The translations under genes were made by a program, and so were the position numbers. 64,000 nucleotides of DNA from assembly GCA_965153455.1 (NCBI GenBank), contig OZ234496.1, forward strand, positions 14,810,304-14,874,303, given 5' to 3'. This document shows positions 12,642 through 24,440 of this stretch, piece by piece; position 1 is the first letter of the stretch; every line of letters begins with the position of its first letter. Under the pieces are notes generated by a model. That model was not told the origin of the DNA, made no database searches, and worked only from the letters and a program-made list of their open reading frames with translations. The DNA comes from Sphagnum compactum. Lineage: Eukaryota > Bryophyta > Sphagnopsida > Sphagnales.

Positions 12642-15212
12642 ATGAAATGCAACTTTTTTTTTTTTTTTTTTTTTGGCACAAATGAAAAGAATCTTATATA
12701 TAAAGTGCCTTGTCCGTGTGTGCGTGCGTCCAGGTCCTGACAGTGGAGGTCTTGAAACCCAGATCCCAACTGTCCGTCCGTGGAGGTCCTGAAACCCAGA
12801 TCGGGACCCGCCTGTCCGTCCGTCTGGTCGAGGTCCTGAAACCTGCCTGGCTCCTCTTTTCCGGGTTTTCGTGAAACCCGGCAGTTCTGTGATTATGTGG
12901 ATGAAATATTAAAGATTTTGTAGTTTTGTCCACTTAGAGTTTTTGATGGATTGATTATGTGGATGAAATATTTATGTATTCGTAAGTTCCGTCCAATTAG
13001 GAGTTCTGGATGGATGATTCTGCAGGTGAGTATGGGGTTCTTTGGGGTCTCCTTTGGACTCCCAGTTTTTTCCCAGCGTCGTGTCGTGCCTTGCAGGCAC
13101 GGGAGCCCACTAGTTTATTGTGAAGAGAAACAAAAACAGCAAACCCCCAGAATGGCAGGAGTGCCACCATATGCCCAGAACCTTAATCGATGAAGCCCCT
13201 TTGGTGCCCATCATAACACCACCTAACAAAACTACCTCCTCTAACACAAATAACTTGGCGTCTACCCCGGTTCTTATCAAACTGCTTGAAAAGTTTTTTC
13301 TCCGCCCTAGGGGTTTTTTTAATTAGCCTCATACATTTATTCCAAGCCGCCCTACCATAATCAAATAGCACATCCCAAATAACTTTGTGAATTTTAACAA
13401 CATTCCATCTTTCATTGTCGAAAACCAAATCATTTTGTTCAACTCACAAAGTCCAGAGTGTGATGCCTCCTAGCAAGGACCATATGTCCTCCACACGTTG
13501 CACTTGTTTTGGACTTTTGTCAACTAAAACACATTGTTTGGGACAACCACCTATGATGGCTTGTTTTTATTGTAGGTAATTTCACACACAATCCCTTGTA
13601 TGTACTCTCAAGCCCGTTGTGCATGACAACACTCCCAAAATCTGTGTAATGTGAATTATTTTCCATTACTACACAATGGGCAAGTTTGATTGATCGAATT
13701 GTCCACCTTAGCTCTCCAAGTGTTAACTACAATTGCTTTATTCCATAAAGCCCACATGAAGCCCGCTTCTTTCCTACTCCGCATCTTGCACTAAATGTTT
13801 GTCCATCTCAACTTGAAAGTAAAAGGAAGTAACCCTACCCACCTCTTTTCCACCACATTAATATTTGGTTAAAAATCTCTCAACATTTTCCTCCTTAATG
13901 CAGTTGTGAAAGAGAATAGAAGTTCCCCACCTTTCCATAAATAGGCACTAGGGTTAGGTTCTAATGTGTTTATCTTGCCAGAGCATACTAGGTAATGCAC
14001 TTTTATAAGGCCTTTCAATAACTCTAATATTCTTATTACTGATATTCTACCTTCCCAATAGTGATTGTTCATTCCTTCCGACACTCCAACATTAATGAGA
14101 CTCAAGGTCCTTGACTAAGAGCTCACAATATATAACTTAATGTCGTGTGAGATGTAGAGGTGTCGAACATCATTGTTGCATTTAGCTCTAAATGTAGATG
14201 AAGCACGACAAACCATAGACGGCAATGCCTTATTCTCTTCTAGCAAACCAATCCAATTTCCTTTGCAACAGTTGTTTCCCCTTCTCAGTAAACCCCCCCA
14301 CACCTCTTCCAACTTGGTAATGATTCTCCCATATCCCAACTCCTCTTATGGGGATAACTTAAAATTTTCACCCATTTCCTTTTTGGATGCAAATCTTCTT
14401 GCAAAAGCCACCCACGCATTTGACATTGAAACCCATCCCAACCCATGGAACTTGGCTGCTTTGCTTTTTGAGAAGCCAACATCCCATGTGTGGATGATCT
14501 AATTCCACCAAAAGTTAGATGCTAAGATTTTGCTAGGGCTTTTTGAACTATTGAATCTCAATTTTTTCATCATCCTAGACCAAGTTCCACCCACCTTGTT
14601 CCATAAAATACACCCAATGGCCCTCTTATGGTCAACCTGCAAACATCATTTCAAGTTAGGGCGCCGTCCCCCCTTATGTGGCTTATATTGTTTTAATTGA
14701 AACCTAAGGAGCTCTTGCAAATTAGAACTTCTAGACGCTAAAGCATGTACCACCTATTTAAATAAAAGTGCCTTAGTTGCTTTTATTGGATTGACCAAAC
14801 TTAAACCCCCATCTGTTTTTTTCCCACAACATTGGTCCCATGCAACTTGACACCTACAATTATGATTCAATCTTGCCCAAAGATAATTATTTAAAAGGTC
14901 GTTAATTTTAAGGATTCCTTTTTTGGTCCCTCCTCGAACACTCACAAAATATCACAAAGAGGAAAGAAAAATGTTATTGACAATCACTTTCCTCCCAGCC
15001 AAGGACAATTTTATTGAGGCCCAATAGTTCAACTTATGTTGAACCTTTTATAACAAAAAAATTATGTACATTTGTTGAACCCAAGAACAACCCTAACGAC
15101 CTACAGAAACTAGTGTCATCCACATTTTGGGCAATTATCTGCCTCCTATTTGACATGGGCAAACCAATGCCCTTGATTCTACGAGGACTTCGTTCCATGA
15201 AATGCAACTTTT
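12642..15212 (-). mobile_element. 5'-truncated LINE (non-LTR retrotransposon), dead, with target-site duplication
   Basis: Reading the minus strand from 15196 down: a degraded reverse-transcriptase part (GIGLPMSNRRQIIAQ followed by VDDTSF, replacing the usual F/Y-ADD box), the plant-LINE block NDLLNNYLWARLNH then VAWDQCC and GGLSLVNPIKATKALL (about 14755-14900), and a zf-RVT-like end at about 13570-13760 with W-LWNKAIVVNTW, CPLC and HRFWECCHAQ. Stops and frame changes break it throughout. The poly-A tail appears as 21 T at 12654-12674. The 16-base string ATGAAATGCAACTTTT occurs at 12642-12657 and again at 15197-15212, just outside each end, as expected for a target-site duplication. The coding part begins inside the RT domain, so the copy was truncated at insertion. 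A Helitron sits inside it near the tail. Confidence 0.85.
12692..13113 (+). mobile_element. Non-autonomous Helitron nested in the LINE
   Basis: Begins with TCTTATATATAAAG directly after an A and ends in CTAG directly before a T, the A/T target expected for Helitrons. The 3' end carries a perfect hairpin, CGTGCC-TTGCA-GGCACG, nine bases before CTAG. There is no terminal inverted repeat and no duplication of the target. The 422-bp interior is non-coding and has three diverged copies of a GGTCCTGAAACCCAGATC unit and CCGT-rich runs. It interrupts the LINE 3' region about 17 bp from the poly-A tract. No Rep/helicase coding is present, so mobilisation would have needed an autonomous partner. Confidence 0.85.
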
Positions 15213-15230
15213 GACAGATTGAACACATTA

Positions 15231-15632
15231 GAGTTATCCGTATAGTAAGGAAAACACAGCACCAGAGTTTGGTCATTCAGGGTGAGATTTTTAAAAAAAA
15301 CCTCCAAGAAGGTACTTTAGCATTAAAGGCGGGGGAAGGTGGGAGGGGGGATGAGAAAACTATCAATTTTGGTGGTCAACTGAGTTTCATCCTGTCTTTC
15401 ATTTTTTCCTTGAGCGCCTCCACTGCTGCTATATATATTTTCAATGCTCCTACCTGTACAACTACTATGATTACTCTTGAACCTTCTGGCATTAGATGCT
15501 GAGTTTCAGCATTTCATAGTGATTTTTTGTCAAAAATTCCTTACTTTGCCGATACCACTGAAAGATGGGATAGGGGGTGAAAGGAGGCCTGAAGACAAGA
15601 CGGGGTGAAGGCAGGGTGACTTTACAGATAAC
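15231..15632. mobile_element. Short terminal-inverted-repeat element (MITE-like), copy C
   Basis: Left end GAGTTATCCGTATAGTAAGG; right end, on the minus strand, GTTATCTGTAAAGTCACCC. The ends pair over about 14 of 16 bases and share the GTTATC-YGTAWAGT signature with copies A and B. No coding sequence. It lies 18 bp from the LINE's upstream target duplication. Confidence 0.45.
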
Positions 15633-16261
15633 ACAATTGTGCCAAAAACCTTAGTTTATAGCCAACTTTTGGTCCAATTTTTTTTTCCCAAGGTTGAAAA
15701 GGTCCCCCAAAGCTTTTAATGAAAGCTGCCAAGCTTTTTGAACAAAAAAAGAGTGTAAACAAAGTGAACCAAAACATGTGTCAAATGTGTAGGTGACTTA
15801 GAAGCAATCAACATTCAGTGGCACACAGACTCCTAAGTTTTTAGTTCAACAAAATAAAGGCCAAGCCCAAAAACATGTGGCCTCATGGAGTCCAAGTAGT
15901 AAGGTTAGTAGGGTAACATAGTCATTGTGATTTTTGACCTTTTAAAATTCTAGTTCAGTTTTCATAGAATGCAAATTTCTAGGAATTATCCTTGGTTCAA
16001 TAATAATGTACCAAATTTAAATGTAAATTTTATCTAGCCTACCTACCTTCATACCCCTCAAGTGATTTCTTTTTTAATGAAAATTTTCCATGTTGAGAAA
16101 AAAACATTTTGAAAAAAAAAGAAAATTTTGGTCTTAAATTCCTTGTTCTTTTTGGGGGGAAAAAAAAAGTCCAAAATCATCACAATTGCTTGCAATATGA
16201 AAGGTGCTTAAGAATGTTTTTTTAATATACACCCTTTCAAATTTCTTTAATTCTGAATATC

Positions 16262-16320
16262 GCCAAATTTGGCTAAATATATTTATGCATGATCACCACT
16301 TGAGCAACATCACAAAAAAT
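16262..16320 (-). repeat. Palindrome-core dispersed repeat, copy 1
   Basis: On the minus strand: TTTTGTGATGTTGCTCAAGT, then GATCATGCATAAAT and the palindromic core GCCAAATTTGGC. Same order of blocks as the other copies. Confidence 0.6.
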
Positions 16321-16700
16321 TAAAATTAAAACATTGCATAACCTACGTACCTAGCCTAATAGAACTACCTAACTACCTAGTAGGGTTTCTTCTTCAATTT
16401 TGTGATATCTAAACTTTGGCAAATGTTTCCAAAAAATAGCAAAAATAGTTGAATATACACTAGGAGAAAAAAATTATATTCCAAACATTTCCCAAATTTA
16501 TTCATCAAAAAAAATCACTTGTTGTTACAATAGATTATAGCATATTGGTGCAAGGAAAACTAAAGATTTGATGATTTTTTTGTGTTTACTCATTCCTCCA
16601 CAAGTGTTTGCAGACTCCTTTTCCTCTAGTTTATCCAAATTTTATGGAGATGGTTCTAAGAGTGTTTTTTTTTTCTTTTTTTCTTTTTTTCTTGTTTTCA

Positions 16701-16760
16701 ATTTTGTGATGTAGCTAAAATGACAATCATCCACAAGAAAATTGAACCAATTTTGGCTAC
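16701..16760 (+). repeat. Palindrome-core dispersed repeat, copy 2
   Basis: TTTTGTGATGTAGCTAAAAT, then CAATCATCCACAAGAA and a mutated core ACCAATTTTGGCTAC. Confidence 0.6.
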
Positions 16761-16921
16761 AATCTAATTATGAAAGGAAAATTAAAAATTAAGCATCCTT
16801 ATGTAATTTGGCTACCCTATTGGAACCTTATAGAAGAAAAGTGGCAATATTGGACAAGAGAGTTAATTTGCTTAGGATTACATTGAGAGTAGTGGTTAGT
16901 AATTGTTTGTTGCCAAAGTGG

Positions 16922-16990
16922 CCATCATCCATAACAGTATGTAAAAAAATTGCTCATCATCCCTAGGAAGATTAGCCAAATTTGGCTATA
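16922..16990 (+). repeat. Palindrome-core dispersed repeat, copy 3 (perfect core)
   Basis: CATCATCCCTAGGAAGAT followed by the exact 16-base palindrome TAGCCAAATTTGGCTA at 16973-16988. The GTGATGT block of other copies is degraded here. Confidence 0.6.
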
Positions 16991-17502
16991 AACCATATGT
17001 GAAGTACAAATCTTTAATTTTCCTTCTATAAATTTTTGCTAAGACTGCAAACCAAATATAGAAAAATCAATGATTTTTATTAGTTTTTTCTCAGTTCTAA
17101 CAATTCAAAACCTCCAAAGTCACTTCAATTTTGAATTTTGAATTTATCTTTTTGGTGAAATTTTCATCCCAATAGAAGGCTAGTTGGAAGCGTGAATGAT
17201 TTTCAACCCAAAATCTAGTATAAATTTGAATATTTTTCTAATTCTTTCGAAACTTTTTCCAAATTCTCAATATCACAAAGTTTGGAAATTTTTGAATAAA
17301 AAAATAAAACTAAAATAATTAAATTTTAAAAATCATTTTAATGTTTAATTAATTAATTAATTAACTAAAACCAATTGGAAATGGCTTGTCGTCCATTTCA
17401 ATTGTATAAGTCAGTACTTGAAATGGGGAAAGCTGATCCATGGGTTAGTCCAGAAAAGGCTTCAGTTAACATATAAGGCCTTTGTGCCAAGATGAATGCC
17501 AT

Positions 17503-17690
17503 AGTACCTTGGGAGCTTTGACACTAATTATGTTATTTTTAGAAATGTTCAAATTTTCACCTCAAAAAAAAAAAAAAAAAAACATTAGTGAAGAAAAATA
17601 GAAAATCTTTTGGAATCTTTTATTTGCAACATGGAATCTTTCAAATAAAATAATTATTTGGCACTAAAATGTTAAACTTGCCATCATTCT
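17503..17690 (+). repeat. Dispersed repeat, copy 2
   Basis: Collinear, diverged relative of 9026-9240: TACCTTGGGAGCTTTGACA, A-rich tract, AATCTTTT, ACATGGAAT and AAACTTGCCAT in the same order. Confidence 0.55.
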
Positions 17691-18095
17691 ACTATATGGT
17701 AAGAGAGAATGTATGTTTTCATTACAATTTAATTGCAATTCATTGATGGAACTAAAGAAAGAATCCAATGTATATGTTACGTAGTAACAAAGCAATAGTT
17801 ATTGTGTTTAGGGTTTTGTCAGTTTTGTGGTATTGAGAATTTGATAATATTTTCCCAAAAATTAGCAAAACTTGGGCTCTATGTTACTATGCACTCGTAA
17901 TGACATTGAAATGATGAAAAAGTTGATTTTGTGACAATTAAGTTCTAGATGAATGAAAATATTGGTTGACATTGCATGGAAGTTGAATTGAATTCATATT
18001 ATTATTATTATTATCGTGTTTATATCTTTGTCAATTTGTGTCATTCATATTTACATATTCCAAGCTTAACTACCTAACCTTTTCCACTACTCTCC

Positions 18096-18313
18096 TCTAT
18101 ATATATGGAGAAGAAAAGGCACATATTATGAGAATTTTCGTGTACATGTTATCTATGTTAAATTGTGACAATATTATGTTAGTATGTTTAATTGTTAACT
18201 TATTGAAATTTTCATAATGATTTTTTTTTCTCTTTTACAAATTGTGATTGCATAAATCTTACATATGGATCTAGAGCAACACCCATGCTAAAAAGCATGA
18301 GCATCCCAACTAG
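18096..18313 (+). mobile_element. Probable short non-autonomous Helitron
   Basis: The 3' end is convincing: a perfect hairpin CATGCT-AAAA-AGCATG, then ten bases, then CTAG before a T. The nearest suitable 5' end is TCTATATATATGGAGAAG at 18096, similar in form to the starts of the elements at 12692 and 58890, but it follows a C rather than the usual A. About 218 bp, AT-rich, no coding sequence. Confidence 0.6.
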
Positions 18314-21300
18314 TTCAATTCAAACTTTAATTGAATTCATATTGATTGAAAAGACATAGGAGAAAAATTGGTGCACAAGGTTTTGAAAATATTTTCATAA
18401 TTATGGTGTTCAAAAAAAAAAGCAACTACAAAAATAACATAAATCCAAAAAGACACCTTTCCATTCCAATTGGAGTAGATTCCAAGCCAAAATGAATTAA
18501 CATGAGAAAATTAATGGACCTTAACCCTATCTACTTTATATCAACTCAAATGTTATCATTTTCATTGGAATTAATTTAATCTATACTAGGAAAAAAATAA
18601 AAATTTCAAAAAATAAAACATTAATCATATTGGGTTCAAAACTAAAGAAGCACTTATCATGTTCATATATGTGAAGTTATGTTTGCTTTTTGGAACTTTT
18701 ACACCATACTTGATGAACCAAGCCTATGATGTTTGGAGTACAAACTCAAGGTTTTGGGCATCAATTTCACCAAAATTGGGGACAAAATGAAAAGTTAGGA
18801 TGAAATTTGTATATAAAGAAAGAAACAATGGATCCAACTAGTTTTGTCCCCTAAAATTAGTGCTCATGGGAGTTTCAACTTTCAACCATAATTTTTTTTA
18901 AAAAATTTAACACCACCATGATTATTCTTCATTTATTTCATTTAAATAAGCCTTGTAAAAAATAATCTTGGAGATGTTTTAAAATGGTTTGGTAAAAACA
19001 CAATCAAAGGAGTCACATGAGTGGATGAACACTCCTTAAAACTATATTTTTAAAATGTTTGAAAAATCACAAGGGAAACATAATAGTTTGGATTGTAATA
19101 AAGTTTTTTTTAATTATTTTTCATTAATTGCAAATTTTATATGTTCAAAGCTTGACACAAATCAAAAATATTTTTGCATGTTCAAAGCACTCAAACCTTG
19201 GAAATGAACAATCCTTATTTTTTTCAATTGTCTTTTTTTTCTACCAAATGTGCACCACTCTTTTTGAAAATTGGAAAAATTTTTAATATTGATGATTAGA
19301 AGGGCAAAATGAATTGAACTAATGATTTTTTTTTTATAATCAATTTGAGCACATTTGACTCAAACATGCATTCGACCTTAAAAATTATGAATTTTGAAAA
19401 TGTGGTCATAACAAAAGTTATTCATATTTATGTGAAAGAGGCCATGAATGTATAATATATATATAATATAAAATCAATTTGTAGTTAAAACGTATTAATA
19501 TCTAACTTGCAATGTTAAATTATGTATTCAGAATACAAAATTATAAATTATAAACCAACACAAAAATGACACATGTCATGTGTAATCCTTGAAAAAAGAC
19601 TTTTACTTTGGCGCCCCTGGTTCCTTTGACCATGATTTCATCCAATTGTCAAATTTTGCTTGCTTACTTTAGGTATATTCAAATTGGGGATGAAACTAGG
19701 TTCAAAAGATCAAACTAGGGCTTGAAAACATGGTGACTTCTTCAATAACTCAAATGTCTAAATAATGTTTTGTGAATTTATGTTATGTGAATTTCAATGC
19801 AAATCACTAGCCCCAAAATGTTGATGTACAATAAACACTAAAAACAATTACAACAGATTAAACGCAACACAAAGCTTGATATAGTTGTAAGACAATTCCC
19901 AAGATAAAAACTATTTTTCGTTTTTTTCTATACTCATACTATGATGAAAGCTTCATGTATGGTGAGATGGTTAGAGTTGCCTCTTGCAACCTAAAGGTCT
20001 TAATTCTTTAATTCTCACTTTCTATAGTCCTTGAGAAACTTCTTCAAGCAAGCTTCCCCAAGAAGACAAGGACTTGCAACTTCTTTAGAGACAAGGGGAC
20101 TTAACCAAGTTTCCCTAATTTCCTTGGGGAAAAAACAACTTACAATTTGCTTGGAGCAAATGGGTTCAGGTTTCTTGTGAAAATGTGGTTCCTTGAGACA
20201 AATGGGCCCAAAAAATGGTTCCTTGAGGCAAATGGGGTTAGGTTCCTCAAGGAAACATGGTTATCTAAATATCACAAAAATGATAAGATATTATTATTTT
20301 TTAAGTATTCTAAAATATCAAAATATTTTAAAACATTTCCACCAACCTTTCTTTCTAAACATACAAGTTGCACAATTTTTGATGTGTCAAGATTTTCAAA
20401 CATTCAAACAAACCATATGAGGTGGAGTTTTTTTAGTCACTTTGGGTTCATATGTATAGAATATTTTGTTATTTGATGAAAAGAAATCATATTTTTTTGA
20501 GAATCTCAAAAATCTGGTACCCATATATAAAACATATGATTACAACTTTTTTAAAAGGATTAATTTTAAACATAAAAATAGATAAAGCATTATAATACAT
20601 CATACTAATCACATTAAAAAATATTTTTCTAATTCACATAAAAATCAATATATTTTGCTAAGTGGACCAAAAATGTGAACTTTCAACATATTTTGAACAT
20701 CTTAGAAATTCATCAATATATGGTGGATTAGTAAGGTAGTTAAAAAATGCATCTCATATATACATATTAAATTATAATAAGTGTTTTCTATACAAATGAT
20801 TCAACTATAACAATTTTACACATGTAAGAGATATTTCCAAGTTTTGTAAGACAAGAAATAAATGTGTATACAATACTACCAAAATATTAACTATATTCAT
20901 ATGCACGAAAATAATTCAACATTTTTGTAATGTGCTTGTTCCATGCTATAAGATTGTAAATATTAAATTTTCATTATCTCACATTTCATATTGCCTTGTG
21001 TAATATTTTGTTCCAAAAATTGTACAACAAAAATGTGAGACACCCAAGCAAACCCTATATCCCTATGGGGAACCAAGGAAACATGTTTTCTTGGCATATT
21101 TCTTCAAAAAGTTGCAACTCGCCTTCTCCCTTATGAAGTTGGGTAAATCGGGTTTAAAATCCCTTTTTCCTAAGGAAGTTAGGAATTCCTATCTTCTTAA
21201 GGAAGCTTTAAGAAGTTGCCTATGGCCCATCCCATTTTCATGTGTCTGTGAAAAAAATAAAAAGTCGAAAAAAAAAATTGAACTCTAGTAAATTGAAGGA

Positions 21301-22876
21301 GGTTATTTAACCATTGCATCATAATTTATTTTTCTTCACACGGTTGTGCAAGAAAGATAGTTAAATTTTTTCATACAATTCAAATATAGTAAAAAAAAAC
21401 TTAAATTTCATTAGATGAAGAGAGACATAAAGGAACAAAGGAAAAAGCTGAAGTTTTCTTAATGTTGAAATAAAGCTTTTGGAGAATTATCCAGCAAAAA
21501 TACACAAAAAGAGTTTGGCACCACAAATCCTTAGACCCGATTTTTAAAAATTGAACTAAATTTGAATTTTGTTGCTAATTTCCCATTTATTAAAAAAAAG
21601 GTCATACACTAAAAAACTTAAATGGAGACTTTTGTGCCGAAAAAGAGCCCTCCCAAAATGTCACAAAAATTATTATAAAATATATCTCAGACAAGAAATT
21701 GTAACATAATATTAATAGCAATCACAAATGACATTAACAATTCACATTGTTGGGTGATATCTTCAACTTTTCTTCTAGTAAAACAACACACTTTCTTTCT
21801 TGTGGGTGGGCACATGTTTTTTTTTCACAAATTTAACAAACTCTTTTTATTTTTTGTATGAATCACTTCACCCTATAATCCTTCACACTTGACAAGTGGT
21901 AAATTATTTGAAGTGCCTTTATTTTTATTTTTTGGCAATTGATAGTGGAAAATCTATTTGTTTTGGACGGATTTGAACTCATCCATATGTTTAAAGTGAC
22001 TAATTCTAAACATATTACTATATGATATATATATATTCACATGTTATTTAACTACACTTGAAAATAATGGTATATTCTAAAACATTAAGATCTTATTGGA
22101 GAAAAATAAATGGGTACTTTTCCATTGGTAGCCCAAACTATCAAAATAATGTCCATAAAAAAACCTACCAAAAACACATTAGGTTGAGCTTTACCTCACA
22201 ATTGCCATTAATATATTAGCCACTAAAAGAGTGAACTAAAAAAGGTTAGAAAAACTTTGTTATTCATGGACCACCCCCCTTTTTTTTTTACTTTTTCTTT
22301 TCCACAATGAAGATTGATGACCTAACTTCATTCCTAATCTTTTGTGAAAATATAGGCAAAAGAGTGGAACCCAAACACCACAACCCAAAAAAATCGGCAA
22401 TTTTAATTAATTATTTATTTATTTTTGATTAGATTTAAGATGGAAGATAGAAGAAGAGGTCATTAAATTTGGATGCATCCTTAAACTCATTGCAATTGAA
22501 TTCATAAAAATTGTTAGCCCACACAATTACTTTCCACCTACTACTACTATTGGGAACAATATAACAAACACTAGGACCTTAACAAACCTAACTATTCAAC
22601 AAATTAAACATCTAAATAGGTAAATTTAGCACCAACCTCTAGGAACTAATTTGTAAGGCATGTGGAATTTTGATATTCGTATTTTCACAAATTTTTGTAA
22701 CCTGAAAAAAAATATGATTTTGACACGTTCAAAGGATTTTTTGAGAGAAAAAATGGCTCTAATACGCCAGATTTGGGAATTTAAAAAAGAAATGGCCAAA
22801 TATCTGCAAGAGGTTCCAGGCCAAAATATATAAAAAGATTCTTAAAAATTTTAAGTTTCATATTGTTGGGTCTACA

Positions 22877-22934
22877 ACCAAATTTGGCTAAATCTTCTTG
22901 TGGATGATCACCAGCCTGGTTACAACACAAAATT
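22877..22934 (-). repeat. Palindrome-core dispersed repeat, copy 4
   Basis: On the minus strand: TTTTGTGTTGTAACCAGGCT, then GATCATCCACAAGAAGATTT and the core AGCCAAATTTGGT. Confidence 0.6.
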
Positions 22935-23139
22935 TGTAAATAAATTTATAAAAAATAATAATTAAATTTAATAATAAAAAAAAAAACCCAATTTGAACAA
23001 AAGTATGCAAAAAAATTTGATTGTTTGTCACACAAATAATTGTACAATGTCGTTCACATGATGATCAACATAGTTCGTATTATTCAGACTCATTGAACCT
23101 AATATGGCACACGGGCAAAGGAAACGATTTTTTTTCACT

Positions 23140-23200
23140 TTTGTGATGTTGCTCAAATGGCAATTGTCCATAAGTATATTTAGCCAAATTTGGCAATATG
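23140..23200 (+). repeat. Palindrome-core dispersed repeat, copy 5
   Basis: TTTGTGATGTTGCTCAAATG, then CAATTGTCCATAAGTATAT and the core TAGCCAAATTTGGCAA. Confidence 0.65.
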
Positions 23201-24440
23201 CAAACTGTGAAAGTTGAAAAATCTTAAGCACCCTTTTCGTATTGTAGGCAATTGTGACAATTTTTGACGATTTTTCTTTTCCTTTCATTTTTTTTTTCAA
23301 AAAAACAGGAAATTTGTGATAAAAATATTCTTTTTTCACATTCACCACAAAAAATAAAATAAAAAATTACTAGGGCAAAGAAGAAATGCTTTCTATGTAT
23401 CATAATTGAGATTAAATAGTTCTTAATAGTTATATGATAAGTACTCCCTTCTTTAATAGAAAATGTGATCAACATGACAATCTCTATAAAATGAAGATGT
23501 TTTAATGCATGTTTAATTTCTTAAGATGCTAAGCTTGAAAGGTTTCTAAATTGTGAATAAGACAAAGAAAAAGAAAAAAACATCTTGTACTAGAGAGTGG
23601 TCGAGGTTGGTTGGGCAAATTCGGGCTCCAAGCATTTCTTGATAATATAACATACAAGGGAGTTGCAATTTGCCTTGGAATTTCTAGAAGGTTGCATACT
23701 TGATGAATGTGTTCTTCGCTTTTCATCCCTTAATTGTTAATTTTTCATTCATTGTACAATTTTCAAAATTTCAACTTTTATAATCATTATGTAAATGTTT
23801 CATTCATTATGCAACTTTTTTTGTTTTTTTTTTTTTTTTTGGTGTCACTTCTCAATTTGATAATTCTTAACAAAGGTTAGAGTTGCAAAGCCATGCAACT
23901 ACCAATTGTTTCCATTGTTTCAAATAACCCCATAATACCATGCCTCGGATCCAAGCTTCATCCACATAGTTTATGACCAACATAAACATATCCATGCCGC
24001 ATCTAGAGATCAAAATTAGTAGAAACTATAATTGTGGATTCAAGATTTGAAAGCACATGTGAGTACATGGTGTCTTTCATGTAACCAATGTGCATGTTTA
24101 GAGATCTAAGGTAAGTAGATTAAGCTAAATATTTCATGTAGACTAAACTAGGTTAGGTTACCATCTATATATTTATGTATATTTTTACAACCTACTTAAA
24201 CTTATATATTATCTACTTATTTATCGTAAAAATATTTTTAAATAATAATTCAAAAATAAATCATTTTAATTTGAGTAAATTTTTGAACAGTCAAATGGTT
24301 CGTTGTTCGTTAATTAAATGATTCGTTACTTTCTCAATAAAAAAAACCACCTCAATCATAATAAACATATCAAAATCAACTTGTGTTCAAAATGACAAAA
24401 TTATCTTCTTTAACACCCACCTATTTGAATGAGAATTTTT

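Larger units (their letters stand above)
15633..18095. other. AT-rich intergenic DNA, no gene seen
   Basis: Contains three copies of the TAGCCAAATTTGGCTA dispersed repeat (listed separately), a copy of another dispersed repeat at 17503-17690, an (ATTA)n patch near 17350 and an A-run at 17566. Both strands are closed by frequent stops. Confidence 0.65.
18314..24440. other. Long AT-rich intergenic region, no gene seen
   Basis: Six kilobases of very AT-rich sequence. Open frames are short and without family motifs. It holds two palindrome-core repeats (22877 and 23140), short near-duplicates around GGTTCCTTGAGRCAAATGGG at 20180-20260, and a poly-T tract at 23821-23840 that could be the tail of an unrecognised minus-strand retroelement. 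Confidence 0.6.

Noticed and set aside
23821-23841. Poly-T tract as a LINE or SINE tail
   Set aside because: No coding remnant and no clear target-site duplication found around it, unlike the tract at 12654.
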